Assembly (NCBI RefSeq): GCF_000016665.1
Contig: NC_009523.1
Span: 124,001-188,000 of the forward strand
Origin: Roseiflexus sp. RS-1
GTDB taxonomy: Bacteria; Chloroflexota; Chloroflexia; Chloroflexales; Roseiflexaceae
Direction of reading: 5' to 3'
Length of the DNA stretch: 64,000 bases
The number at the start of each line of letters is the position of its first letter. Position 1 is the first letter of the stretch. The position numbers and the translations under genes are program-made. Under the pieces are notes generated by a model. It did not search any database and had not been told where the DNA came from. It worked only from the letters and a program-made list of their open reading frames with translations. Positions 40,678-50,344 of the stretch are shown here, piece by piece.

Positions 40678-41105
40678 GTCCTGGGTGCGCGGGCGTCCCC
40701 GCCCGCTTGCGGAGACGGCAGACTGAGCGCCGCCTGGGTGCGCGGGCGTCCCCGCCCGCTTGCGGAGACGGCAGACTGAGCGTCGCCTGGGTGCGCGGGC
40801 GTCCCCGCCTGCATGCGGAGACTGGTGAAATGTGCACGCCGGATGCGCACGATCCGCCTGAGTGGGCGGGCGTCCTCGCCCGCATGCGAGCCTGGGTGCG
40901 CGGGCGTCCCCGCCCGCTTGCGAGCCTGGGTGCGCGGGCGTCCCCGCCTGCATACGGAGACTGGTGAAATGTGCACGCCGGATGCGCGCGATCCGCCTGG
41001 GTGCGCGGGCGTCCTCGCCTGCATACGGAGACTGGTGAAATGTGCACGCCGGATGCGCGCGATCCGCCTGGGTGCGCGGGCGTCCTCGCCCGCATGCGGA
41101 GACTG
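40678..41105. repeat. Array of eight GC-rich hairpin repeats
   Basis: Eight copies of CTGGGTGCGCGGGCGTCC followed by CCGCCCGC-type complement recur at irregular 34-72-base spacing. Some are joined by GGTGAAATGTGCACGCCGGA, others by GACGGCAGACTGAGCGCCG. Each core can fold as GCGGGCG/CGCCCGC. Irregular spacing and internal dyads make it unlike CRISPR. No gene is seen. Confidence 0.75.
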
Positions 41106-41352
41106 ACGTTGCCCCTTACCTGGATTTCTGGAGCGTTCAATCTTCGCCTCCGGCGGGCTGAAGCCCCGGCTGAGGTCGGGCAAGCCCTGCGGGCTGGATC
41201 AACCCAGGTCCTCCCGGCATATGGCAGGGATACCTGAAACGCCAGCCCCGCAGGGGCTTCCGTGCGCTCAGGGAGGGCTTTAGCCCGCACTGCCGCGGGT
41301 CACGCCCGACGACAGGGACGATGGCGGATGTCTTCTCTTACCGACTGACATA
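41106..41352. repeat. Repeat block holding the empty MITE site
   Basis: The reverse complement closely follows 25480-25780 without MITE copies 1 and 2. It includes GTGCGGGCTAAAGCCCTCC, the uninterrupted form of the sequence split by copy 1. Confidence 0.7.
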
Positions 41353-41467
41353 ATGGAGATTGAGAAATACATCCGGTATGCGCCCTTGCCGTGAGGCTGA
41401 AGCCCTCGGCTATGGAATGCGAAGCCCGCCTGCGCGGGCGAGAGCAGAATAATTACTCAACGAACAT
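41353..41467 (-). mobile_element. MITE-like element, reverse orientation (115 bp)
   Basis: It starts ATGGAGATTGAGAAATACAT and ends AATTACTCAACGAACAT, with internal hairpins GGCTGAAGCC and AGCCCGCCTGCGCGGGC. Its right flank, CATTTCGGTC, is the same sequence that flanks the copy at 62691-62805. Confidence 0.75.
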
Positions 41468-41612
41468 CATTTCGGTCTACACTCAACCAGCAGCGAGGTC
41501 CTCGCGCGACACGGCGGAAATAATGGTCAACGTATCTGAGGAATGCTGATGCAGCGATGGAACCCACGCCGCGTGAGGGCGGGATGCCTGCGCTTCGTGG
41601 ACGGAATGTGAC

Positions 41613-41641
41613 TTGACGGTAATCACCCTTCTGGCTATACT
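41613..41641 (+). promoter_or_regulatory. Sigma-70 promoter of the riboswitch-ATPase transcript
   Basis: TTGACG (41613-41618) and TATACT (41636-41641) with a 17-base spacer; transcription would begin a few bases before the aptamer. Confidence 0.8.
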
Positions 41642-41652
41642 CTACTTCAACA

Positions 41653-41742
41653 GATGGGGAGTAGCGCCCGGTTGTCCGGGTCAGGCAGTCGTCACCACGG
41701 AAAGAGATTTCCCGGTTGCCTGAACGAAACCGCAAGACCATC
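41653..41742 (+). promoter_or_regulatory. yybP-ykoY (manganese) riboswitch aptamer
   Basis: The leader contains GGGGAGTAGC (41656-41665) and GAACGAAACCGCAAGACC (41722-41739), the two conserved loops of this class that together bind Mn2+. P1 pairs GATGG (41653-41657) with CCATC (41738-41742). The CCATC strand is also part of the following terminator stem, so Mn2+ binding should favour read-through (an ON switch). The downstream gene is a P-type ATPase, a known member of this regulon type. Confidence 0.9.
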
Positions 41743-41770
41743 GCCTGAGGAGCGGTGGTCTTTTCTTTTT
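41734..41770 (+). terminator. Riboswitch-controlled intrinsic terminator
   Basis: AAGACCATCGC pairs with GCGGTGGTCTT (one U-G wobble) around a seven-base loop, followed by TTTTCTTTTT. Confidence 0.88.
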
Positions 41771-41795
41771 GCAGTCAGAAGGGGGAGGCGCGTGT

Positions 41796-44539
41796 ATGAA
41801 ACCTCCAGTCGTCCAACCGGACCTTGATCGTCCGGCGTCTGATCCATCCAGGGGAGACCTGGCGCTTACGCATCTCTGGCATGCTGTTCCCGCTCCAGAC
41901 GCTTTTGACCTGCTCCGGAGCACACCTGACGGTTTGACCGGCAGCGAAGCCAGAAAACGTCTTGAGAGGTATGGTCCCAACGAGTTGCAGGAAACGCGAC
42001 GCATTTCGCCGTGGCAGATCCTGCTCGAACAGTTCAAGAATGTCCTGATCATCATTCTGCTTATCGCGACGGTTATTTCATTCTTTTTGGGGCATGGTCT
42101 CGAGTCGGTCGTTATTGCGGTCATCGTTCTATTTGCGGTTCTCCTGGGCTTCGTTCAGGAATATCGCGCCGAGCGCGCGATCGAAGCCCTGCGCCAGATG
42201 ACTGCGCCGACTGCGACAGTGATGCGGGATGGGGAAGAGGTGCGTATTCCCGCGCGCGAACTGGTTCCGGGCGATGTCATCCTGTTGTCCACCGGCGATC
42301 GCATCCCGGCGGATGCGCGTCTGATCGAAGCAATCAACCTGCAGGTCGAAGAATCGGCGCTGACCGGCGAATCCGTGCCGGTCGAAAAACATGTGCATCC
42401 GCTGGGGCATGACAACCTTCCCCTGGGGGATCGACGGAACATGGTGTATGCCGGCACATCGGTCACCTATGGACGGGGCAGGGCGCTGGTTGTCGCCACC
42501 GGGATGCACACCGAGTTCGGCAAGATCGCCCGCATGCTTCAGACGGTCGAGACAGTGCGCACACCGCTCCAGGAAAACCTGGACCGGGTCGGCAACGTGC
42601 TGGCGCGCGCGGCGTTCGTCGTTGTGGGATTGATCGTGGCGCTCGGGCTGCTGCGCGGCCAGCCGGTGATCGATATGCTCATTTTTGGTATCGCGCTGGC
42701 AGTCGCAGTCGTGCCGGAGGCGTTGCCGGCGGTCGTGACCATTTCGCTGGCAATCGGCGTGCAGAAGATGGCAAAACGTAACGCGCTCATCCGGCGCCTG
42801 CCAGCAGTAGAGACGCTGGGCAGCACATCGGTGATCTGCACCGATAAGACAGGGACGCTGACGAAGAACGAAATGACGGTGCGCACCGTGTTCACTGCCG
42901 GTCAATCCTTTGTCATCTCTGGCGCAGGGTACGCACCCGATGGCGAATTCTTCCTTGAAGATCGCCCGGTAGCGCCGCCTGAACCGTTGCTGCTCACCCT
43001 GAAAGCGGCTGCGCTTGCTTCCGATGCGCGTCTGCTGAAAAAAGAAGAGGGAAGTTGGGCGATCAAGGGTGATCCAACCGAAGGCGCGCTGATCGTCGCC
43101 GCAGCCAAAGCCGGTTTGTGGAAAGATGCGCTCGATGCGGAAAACCCCCGCATCCACGAAATCCCATTCTCATCCGAGACCAAACGTATGACCACCCTGC
43201 ACCAGACGGCGGAGGACGCCACGGCATACGCCAAAGGTGCGCCGGAGGTCATTCTCGAAGGGTGCGATTTCGTCCTTTCCGCCGATGGCGTTCAACCGCT
43301 CGACGATGCAAGGCGCGAACAGATCATGCGCCAGGCGCAGGACATGGCGAGCCAGGCGCTACGGGTGCTGGGCGTTGCATTCAAGCCGGGTGCAACGCCA
43401 GACAATGCTGCGACCGGGATGACATTTCTGGGACTGATCGGGATGATCGATCCGCCGCGTCCCGAAGCGCGGGATGCGATCGCCACCTGCGTTCAGGCGG
43501 GTATTCGCCCGGTCATGATCACCGGCGACCACCCACTGACTGCGCAGGCGATTGCACGCGACCTGGGGTTGCTCGATGGCGGTCGAATCGTCGCTGGCGC
43601 CGAACTGGAAGCCATGTCCGACGAACAGTTGAAGCGCCAGGTCCAGAACATCAGCGTCTATGCGCGCGTCTCGCCAGCGCACAAACTGCGCGTCGTCACC
43701 GCCTGGCAGGCGAACGGTCATATTGTGGCGATGACAGGTGACGGCGTGAATGATGCGCCAGCGCTCAAGCGCGCTGACATCGGCGTTGCAATGGGCATCA
43801 CCGGCACCGATGTGACCAAAGAAGCGGCAGCGATGACCCTGACCGATGATAACTTCGCCTCGATTGTCGCGGCGGTGGAAGAAGGGCGCGGCGTCTTCAG
43901 CAATATCAAAAAATACCTCATGTATCTGCTCTCGTCCAACATCGGCGAGATTGGGCTGATGGCAGGCGCGACGCTCCTCGGTCTGCCTCTGCCGCTCTCG
44001 GCGGTGCAGATCCTCTAAATCTGGCGACCGACGGCTTGCCAGCGCTGGCGCTGGCTGTCGATCCGCCCGAAGAAGATCTGATGAAGCGCAAGCCGCGCAA
44101 CCCGCGCATTGGCATTTTTACCCGCCCGGTCGTGACACTGATGGCGCTCGGCGGCGTCTGGTCGGCGCTGGTCAACCTGGGGCTGTTCATCTGGGCGCTG
44201 AATTCGGGGCGCGGATTGGAACAGGCAATGACGATGACGTTCGTTTCGCTGGTGTTGATCCAGTTTTTCAAAGCCTACAACTTCCGCTCAGACCGACACT
44301 CGGTGCTGCGGCGGCCCTTTGCCAACAAATGGCTCAACCTGGCGATCATCTGGGAACTGGTATTGCTGTCGTTGATCGTCTATCTGCCCTTCCTGCATGA
44401 CGCATTCGGCACCTATGCCCTGTCGCCGACAGACTGGTTGATCGTTGCGGGCCTGGCGGTTACGGTTGTGCCGGTGCTGGAACTCGCCAAGTGGATGGAG
44501 CGTCGGGGTTGGTTCGGCAGCGTGGACTCTGAAGCGTGA
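41796..44539 (+). pseudogene. P-type cation ATPase, interrupted by a frameshift at about 44016
   Basis: Frame 1 (41796-44018) encodes 740 residues: the N-terminal cation ATPase domain, four membrane helices with VVPEALPAVV, the phosphorylation motif CTDKTGTLT (Asp350), and GDGVNDAPAL. It ends inside the fifth/sixth membrane region at SAVQIL then TAA. The expected continuation, normally ILWVNLATDGLPA, resumes in another frame at 44018 (NLATDGLPALAL) and runs to 44539 with the last helices. Six bases expected between ATCCTC and AATCTG are only two, so four are missing. GGGGGAGG precedes the ATG. A sequencing error or rare frameshifting are the alternatives to true inactivation. Confidence 0.85.
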
Positions 44540-44739
44540 CGTGATGGTGCAGAACGGAAGAGTCCGGCAACCATCATCTGTGTCGATGGTGTTGCACGGG
44601 GTGCCCGCTTCGGGCAGAAAGGTTCATCCCAATGCCATAAACAGCGGTGCGCCCTTTTTGTGGTGTGACGGAAGAATGTAATCCAACATTTAGGATTCTA
44701 TCCACAGTTATCCACAATTTGTGCATAACGATGACGATT
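44540..44739. other. Convergent intergenic region with three DnaA-box-like sites
   Basis: CTATCCACA (44698-44706), TTATCCACA (44708-44716) and TTATGCACA on the opposite strand (about 44719-44728) lie within 31 bases. The genes on both sides end here, so this is not a promoter region. Confidence 0.6.
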
Positions 44740-45855
44740 CTATGACAGATTTGAAAAGTCCCGCCGCGCCCCAGTGCGGTTCACAGCGCGCTGCAACGCC
44801 GAACCAAGGTCGCTGAACACCTCGATATCACGCAGGTGCACGCCGAGCGCAACAATCGTCTGTGCAACTTCCGGGCGCACCCCGACCAGGGCGACATTCG
44901 CGCCGAGCAGCCGCAGCCCCTGGACAAGATTCATCAAACCCTGTGCGACATGGGTATCAATGATCGGGACGCCGGTGACATCCAGGATGAGCAGGCGGGC
45001 GTGTATGCGTTCTACCCGTTTCAGAACCTGGCTCTGCAACTGTTGCATCCGCTCCTGATCCAGCGCCCCGATCAGCGGCGCCACCAGCACCTCGCGCCCT
45101 ACCGGCAGGATAGGCAGGCTGAGTTCACGGATCACTTCACGCTGCCCGGCAATTTCTTTCAGCAACTGATCCTGATGGAACGTTTGCTGTTCGAGTTCCT
45201 GCAACGTTTTCCGAAGCGCCTCGGTTTGCATTTGAACGCGCCGGTCGAGTTCTTCATTGAGAACCTTCAGTTCCGCGTTTGCCAGATTGGCGCGCTTTAC
45301 TTCGTCGTGCAGCCGGCGCTGGAGATGAGTGTGACCGACACTTGTCAGGACGCCAATAAGCGCAGCGAACAGGATGATCAGCCCGCTAACCACAAAGATC
45401 GCCGACCGTAGTGCAGCAATCGCCTCAGGTAATGGCATAGTATAGATAAGCCCCATTCCTGTCAGGACTCCGACGAGCGCGACGATAATCCAGACCGGTC
45501 GCAGCGCAGCAGCAGCCATCAGCAGCGGAGTCACGAGAAATATCGGCGTGATGAGAGAGTCGTTACTGAAGATCGCACCGCCCGTGATACCGATAATCGC
45601 CATACCGACGAGGATTCCCCCTGCCAGATCGACAGAACCTCTGCGCGCCAGAACGATTACTATCGTCTGGACGATGAGACTGATAGCGACCGGTATCAGA
45701 ACTTGTGTCGACAGACGCCCGGCAAAGCCAGCATAGATCGTCAGCAAGAGCGCCATGATTTGCAGCCCGGCTGCTATGAGAATGATATTGACGCCTCTTC
45801 GCTGTACATCTTCATCAGTGTGGCGGACACGTATCAACCTCGACATATGATGCAT
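44740..45855 (-). CDS. Membrane protein with coiled coil and STAS domain (RsbR-like)
   Basis: A 371-residue protein: six hydrophobic helices (about residues 22-180), a coiled coil (about 185-245, rich in Glu, Leu, Gln), and a C-terminal STAS domain with ILDVTGVPIIDTHVAQGLM, like RsbR-type stressosome proteins where Thr or Ser in this segment is phosphorylated. It may couple a membrane signal to an anti-sigma or partner-switch pathway, but no rsbT, rsbW or sigma gene is nearby. AGGAGG lies seven bases before the ATG. Confidence 0.82.
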   Translation of the reverse strand: MHHMSRLIRVRHTDEDVQRRGVNIILIAAGLQIMALLLTIYAGFAGRLSTQVLIPVAISLIVQTIVIVLARRGSVDLAGGILVGMAIIGITGGAIFSNDSLITPIFLVTPLLMAAAALRPVWIIVALVGVLTGMGLIYTMPLPEAIAALRSAIFVVSGLIILFAALIGVLTSVGHTHLQRRLHDEVKRANLANAELKVLNEELDRRVQMQTEALRKTLQELEQQTFHQDQLLKEIAGQREVIRELSLPILPVGREVLVAPLIGALDQERMQQLQSQVLKRVERIHARLLILDVTGVPIIDTHVAQGLMNLVQGLRLLGANVALVGVRPEVAQTIVALGVHLRDIEVFSDLGSALQRAVNRTGARRDFSNLS

Positions 45856-45926
45856 GGCGCTGCCTCCTCTTCGTTCTCCTGATGTTCATCACTCAATGCA
45901 CAGGTTTCCATCAGTATCCGGAACGT

Positions 45927-46679
45927 CTACATCGCCAACCCGCGCAGGTACTCGTAACTCATCCGCACGCTTTCGAGCGGCGGGCGCTGACAGACATCCT
46001 GCTCGACGACGAACCATTGCGCACTGGCGTTGCGCGCGGCATTCAGGATCGCAGGGATGTCCAGCGTTCCAGAGCCAACTTCGGCGAATGTGCGGCTGCC
46101 GGGTGCCATGTCCTTCAGATGAACCAGCGGCGCGCGCCCGGCGAACTCGCCGATCAACTGCACCGGATCGACGCCAGCATACGCCGCCCAGTACACATCG
46201 ATCTCGAACGCCACGTGGCGCGGATCGCATTCGTGCAACAGGATGTGCAGTCCAGTCGTGTCACCAAAGGGGTGCAACTCAAAATCGTGGTGATGGTAGC
46301 AGAAGGTCAACCCGGCGCGGCTGACCCGCTCACCGATGCCATTGAGGACGCGCGCCAGCGCACGGTAGTCGTCGGCGCTGCTGCGGCGCTCTGGCGGCAT
46401 CCAGGGGCAGATCAGATAGGGCGCGCCAAGAGTCTGCATGTCTGCAAGAACGGTGTCGAGTTGACCCTCCAGCGCCTGGATTGGCACATGAGCGCCCGAC
46501 ACGATCAACCCGATTGCGTCGAGTTCGCGGCGCAGTTCTGCAGCGCCCATGCTGCCAACGCCTGCCACTTCGACAGCGCCATACCCGATCTCTTTCACCT
46601 TCTTCAGCGTCCCAACATAATCGACGGATGCCAGGTCGCGCAGGGTGTACATCTGAAGCGATAGCGGGTTCGTAGCCAT
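45927..46679 (-). CDS. Sugar phosphate isomerase/epimerase-like TIM-barrel protein
   Basis: A 250-residue protein of the xylose-isomerase-like (AP_endonuc_2) superfamily. Expected metal-ligand strands are seen: GYGAVEVAG, TFCYHHHDFEL, VAFEIDVYWAAYAG, PLVHLKDMAP and WFVVEQD. The Glu, Asp, His, Glu set suggests an active metal-dependent isomerase or inositol-catabolism-type enzyme. AAAGGA precedes the ATG. It is divergent from the FAD oxidoreductase across an 80-base gap. The substrate is unknown. Confidence 0.83.
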   Translation of the reverse strand: MATNPLSLQMYTLRDLASVDYVGTLKKVKEIGYGAVEVAGVGSMGAAELRRELDAIGLIVSGAHVPIQALEGQLDTVLADMQTLGAPYLICPWMPPERRSSADDYRALARVLNGIGERVSRAGLTFCYHHHDFELHPFGDTTGLHILLHECDPRHVAFEIDVYWAAYAGVDPVQLIGEFAGRAPLVHLKDMAPGSRTFAEVGSGTLDIPAILNAARNASAQWFVVEQDVCQRPPLESVRMSYEYLRGLAM

Positions 46680-46759
46680 ACGATGTATCCTTTAGAATAT
46701 AATGTACACCGTCTGTCAATGGTTTCACGTATCGTTAGTTTTGTCAAACGAGCGCAACT

Positions 46760-48037
46760 ATGCATGTGCTGATTGTTGGTGCAGGGCTTGCAGGGTTGAC
46801 CTGTGGCCGCATACTCGACTCGCTTGGGGTAAATGTCACTGTTGTTGAAGCCGGTGATGGCATCGGCGGGCGCGTGCGCTCCGACTACGCCGACGGTTTC
46901 ACGTTCGACCGGGGGTTTCAGGTCTTATTCGAGGCGTACCCGGCGGCGCGCCGCCATCTTGATATGGAAGGGTTGCATCTGCGGCGTTTTGATCCGGGCG
47001 CGATCATTTGTCTCCATGGTAGACGTTTTGTTCTGACCGATCCATTGCGTGATCCGACGGCAGCCATCGATGCCGCGCTCGCTCCGATTGTCCCGCCGTT
47101 CGATAAATTGCGCATCCTGCTGCTCGCACAGCGTCTGCGCCGTCAGCCAATCGATGCAGTGCTGGCAGGCGATGACGAAACAACGCTGGCGTATCTCCGG
47201 CGCTGCGGCTTGAGCGAACAGACAATCAACGTTTTCTTTCGACCGTTCTACGGCGGCATTTTTCTCGACCGCAGCCTGCGTACCAGCGCCAAATGCTTCC
47301 GGTTCGACTTCAAGATGCTCAGTGAGGGCGCAGCAGCGCTGCCGGCGCATGGCATGGGCGCAATTGCAGAACAACTTGGCACCCCGCTGCGCGAACGCGG
47401 TCTAATCCGATTGCACGCTCCGGTCACCGCACTCATCGACTCCAGCGGGCGGGTGACCGGCGTGCGACTGGAATCAGGGGAAGAACTGTCTGCCGATGCG
47501 GTGGTGGTCGCCACGCCAGCGCCGGAAGCGGCGCGGTTGAGCGGTTTGCCAATGCCGCAGGGCGCGTTGCAGACGATCACGCTCTACTTCGGCGGCGATC
47601 GACCTGTCTATCAGGGACGCAAGATCGTCCTCAACGCCGCTTCTGATGCGCTGGTCAATAACGCGCAGATGCTCAGCAATGTCGCGCCGGAGTACGCCCC
47701 GCCCGGTCGTCACCTGCTCAGCGTTTCGGTGCTTGGCGCGAGTTCGCTGAGTGATGAGGATCTCTCCCGCGCGGCGCTTGCCGATCTGCGGCGCATGTTT
47801 GCCGGTGATACCGCTGCGCTGGCGGCGCTCGAAGGGTATCAACCGCTGCGCATCTATCGCCTTTCCTATGCACAGTTTCCCCAGGCGCCGGGCATTCATC
47901 CTCTCCTGCCCGACAATCGGAGCGGGCGACCGGGACTGTACTTCGCGGGTGAGTTTACCGAGGCGAGCAGCCTGAATGCTGCGATGATCAGCGGTGAAAA
48001 GTGTGCAGCTGCGGTGATGGAAGACCGGCAGGCATAA
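46760..48037 (+). CDS. FAD-dependent amine-oxidase/phytoene-desaturase-like oxidoreductase
   Basis: A 425-residue flavoprotein. The dinucleotide-binding motif GAGLAGL is at residues 7-13, followed by VVEAGDGIGGRVRS, which contacts FAD, and TFDRGFQVLFEAYPA. The C-terminus has GLYFAGEFTEASSLNAAMISGE, the second FAD motif. The family covers protoporphyrinogen oxidases, carotenoid desaturases and amine oxidases. In a phototroph a role in isoprenoid or pigment metabolism is possible, but nothing around it proves this. Confidence 0.85.
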   Translation: MHVLIVGAGLAGLTCGRILDSLGVNVTVVEAGDGIGGRVRSDYADGFTFDRGFQVLFEAYPAARRHLDMEGLHLRRFDPGAIICLHGRRFVLTDPLRDPTAAIDAALAPIVPPFDKLRILLLAQRLRRQPIDAVLAGDDETTLAYLRRCGLSEQTINVFFRPFYGGIFLDRSLRTSAKCFRFDFKMLSEGAAALPAHGMGAIAEQLGTPLRERGLIRLHAPVTALIDSSGRVTGVRLESGEELSADAVVVATPAPEAARLSGLPMPQGALQTITLYFGGDRPVYQGRKIVLNAASDALVNNAQMLSNVAPEYAPPGRHLLSVSVLGASSLSDEDLSRAALADLRRMFAGDTAALAALEGYQPLRIYRLSYAQFPQAPGIHPLLPDNRSGRPGLYFAGEFTEASSLNAAMISGEKCAAAVMEDRQA

Positions 48038-48111
48038 ACGGCATCTCGAGACTCAATTTCAGCCGCCGCCTGAGGCACACGACGTTCATTGACAGGAGAT
48101 CGCTTCGCTCC

Positions 48112-50310
48112 CTACGACTCTCGTGATACGTTATCCGAATGAACGGTGTGATCGACAATGCCGTTGTCGGGATGCAGCGGTGCGGGACGCAACGCCAGCA
48201 TGCGCGCGGCGAATGGCGCCAGCGTGATCGACAATGCCGCCAGATCGTCGCGCCGAAGCGCATCCGTTGAGTTCTGCGGCGGATCGCCATCGAGCAGGTC
48301 ATCAATGAGGCAGTCGCCATCCGGCAGGTCTGCAAGCGGCAACGCAAGCGTCACCTGACGATGGAGGGGACTGACGTTCAGGAGCGTGACAACACACTCT
48401 TCCGGGTGTCGTCGCAGCACCGTAAAGACTGCCGGGTCGTCGCAGCGCACACCGTTCGGATCGATTGCGCCGCGGCGCAACGCAACGCTGCGCGCCCGTG
48501 CGTGGAGCAGGCGGGTGATACCGTCACGGTCGCCGGGTTCCTGTTCCTGACCGGCGCGGATCAACGGCACGTAGCCGCACCCTACCATGCCAGCAAGGAT
48601 CATGCGTGCCGGGCGTGAACCCCGGAGTACATCAGCCAGCGGATTGCTCACGCACGAATGATGGCTTTCGGTGAAACACGCACGCAGCCCTCCCGAATCA
48701 CCGATCGCCAGGTTGTCGATCAGCCACTCCTGCATCTCAGCTGCGCCAAGCGTTCCAATTGCCAGATAGGTAAACATATGGTGCGCCGATTTGTCGATGA
48801 TCAGATCCCGACAGGGCGCAAGCATCGGTCCTGCCAGATCGGTGACCAGCGCCGCGTCGGGTCGAACCTGGCGCATTGCGGCGTACAACATCTCGATCAG
48901 ACGCACCACGCCCATACTGCTGCCGCCGCTGATCGCTGCGCCAAGGGGCCATCCCGGCGGCACATCGCGTGCAACCAGCACGCGAAAACCGTCGATACCG
49001 CTCTGTTCCATCAGCATCATCAGCTCACCGACGGCATAGGTGCGCAGGGCATCATTGCGCCAGTCAAAATAGAAGGTATCGACCTCCCCCGCAAAGCGAA
49101 TGAACTGTCCGCTCTGATCCAGGCAGAACCAGTCTGGATGTTCTGATACGTAGGGCGAGTCAGCGGCGCAGCCGGAGAGGGGCAGATCGAGGATCACCCG
49201 CATCCCGCGCGCATGAGCGGCAGCCACAACATCGCGCAATCCTTCGATCCCTCCGATCTCTGGCGCCAGCATCGCAAACGAGCGTAGCGCATAGAGGTCC
49301 TCCGGTTGCGCCGGAGACCATTCTTCCGTGTACTGACGTGGGGCGGCAATATCGTGAACCGGCAGGAGGCAGAGTGCGGTGCAACCCAGGCGCTGAATGG
49401 CATCGAGCGCCTCGATTAATCCACAGGCGCCCCCGAAATGCGCCGGATGCGTCACAAACACGGCTGCGTCCGCCACCCATTCGGGCGGTGTTGCCGGGTT
49501 CGCCCGGCTGCGCGTCATCACCTGATGGATCCGTGGCAGGGCGTTGTGCCAGGGTGCGCGCTCCAGCAGCAGCGCCTGCACCCCAACGGATAGCGCCACC
49601 TCAACCCGCAGGCGCTCCGCGATGCGAATGTCGTGAAACAGTGTGACAGCGTTGCCATCACTTTCCACCCGCGGACGCGCCGCGTTGGAGGGGTCTTTGT
49701 ACCAGCACGCCAGCGTTTCGCCAACCATGTCGTTGTGCAGGGCGAGCAAACCGGGCGCATCGGCGGGCGCCAGAGCAAACGCCGGGATCTCCAGCGCCGA
49801 TGTGTCCGACCAGTGACGGTGGTGCGGGTCACCGCGCAGGCGAGCAATCGGCAGACGGGGACGGATCACATTTGCCGGCGCTTCGAAGCGACAGCGTTCC
49901 GGCATGCCGACGCACGCGTTGCTGATCGTCAGGCGCACTCCACACAACGCCAGTTCATCGTCGCCGGTATTTTCGATACTGATACGGCGTGTTATGAACG
50001 AACCGACTGCACGGTAGCGGTCGTAGATCTTCAGTGGACCGAGACCGACGACGATCACGATTTCGACGCCGCCAGGAATATCGTAGAGAAAATGGTTGAG
50101 ATAGCGAGCAAACGAACGCTGGGTCAACCAGCCGGTTTCCGCGAGCGAGACATCAACGCCCGTATGCGGTGCGCCACGCCCGATCACGTCCGGTCCGCCC
50201 GGTCGGCGCAGTGCCCGTAACCCGCCATCGTCGAGAGAGAACTCAAGTTCGAGTTCCGCCAGGGTCACAATCAGTGCGTGGCGGGTGGAACGCAGGGTGA
50301 AAGTAGCCAT
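48112..50310 (-). CDS. GH13 (alpha-amylase-fold) protein with degenerate catalytic motifs
   Basis: A 732-residue protein: an N-terminal beta-rich region (about 1-270), then a barrel recognisable from LDAIQRLGCTALCLLPVHD, MRVILDLPLSGCA, HPDWFCLDQSGQF, and a C-terminal beta domain. The four GH13 motifs are altered. The region normally D-x-V-x-N-H reads DLPLSG. The nucleophile motif G-F-R-x-D reads GFRVLV. The acid/base strand has TDLAG. The NHD motif reads ESHHS. Known GH13 hydrolases need all three acids, so hydrolysis is unlikely; a binding or scaffolding role is more plausible. Confidence 0.72.
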   Translation of the reverse strand: MATFTLRSTRHALIVTLAELELEFSLDDGGLRALRRPGGPDVIGRGAPHTGVDVSLAETGWLTQRSFARYLNHFLYDIPGGVEIVIVVGLGPLKIYDRYRAVGSFITRRISIENTGDDELALCGVRLTISNACVGMPERCRFEAPANVIRPRLPIARLRGDPHHRHWSDTSALEIPAFALAPADAPGLLALHNDMVGETLACWYKDPSNAARPRVESDGNAVTLFHDIRIAERLRVEVALSVGVQALLLERAPWHNALPRIHQVMTRSRANPATPPEWVADAAVFVTHPAHFGGACGLIEALDAIQRLGCTALCLLPVHDIAAPRQYTEEWSPAQPEDLYALRSFAMLAPEIGGIEGLRDVVAAAHARGMRVILDLPLSGCAADSPYVSEHPDWFCLDQSGQFIRFAGEVDTFYFDWRNDALRTYAVGELMMLMEQSGIDGFRVLVARDVPPGWPLGAAISGGSSMGVVRLIEMLYAAMRQVRPDAALVTDLAGPMLAPCRDLIIDKSAHHMFTYLAIGTLGAAEMQEWLIDNLAIGDSGGLRACFTESHHSCVSNPLADVLRGSRPARMILAGMVGCGYVPLIRAGQEQEPGDRDGITRLLHARARSVALRRGAIDPNGVRCDDPAVFTVLRRHPEECVVTLLNVSPLHRQVTLALPLADLPDGDCLIDDLLDGDPPQNSTDALRRDDLAALSITLAPFAARMLALRPAPLHPDNGIVDHTVHSDNVSRES

Positions 50311-50344
50311 GGGAGAGCGTCTCGATCAACCTGACGATCTGGCA

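Noticed and set aside
40678-41105. CRISPR array
   Set aside because: Repeats are internally symmetric, spacing is irregular, linkers are themselves repeated, and no cas genes are near.
40373-41290. A 305-residue minus-strand frame and several similar ones
   Set aside because: Covers the hairpin and 49-bp repeats; the product simply mirrors them.
41457-41741. A 94-residue minus-strand frame
   Set aside because: Lies antisense to the riboswitch and its promoter; no start signal.
44036-44539. Independent gene for a 167-residue membrane protein
   Set aside because: It continues the ATPase exactly after the frameshift (TDGLPALAL, last membrane helices), so it is the broken 3' part.
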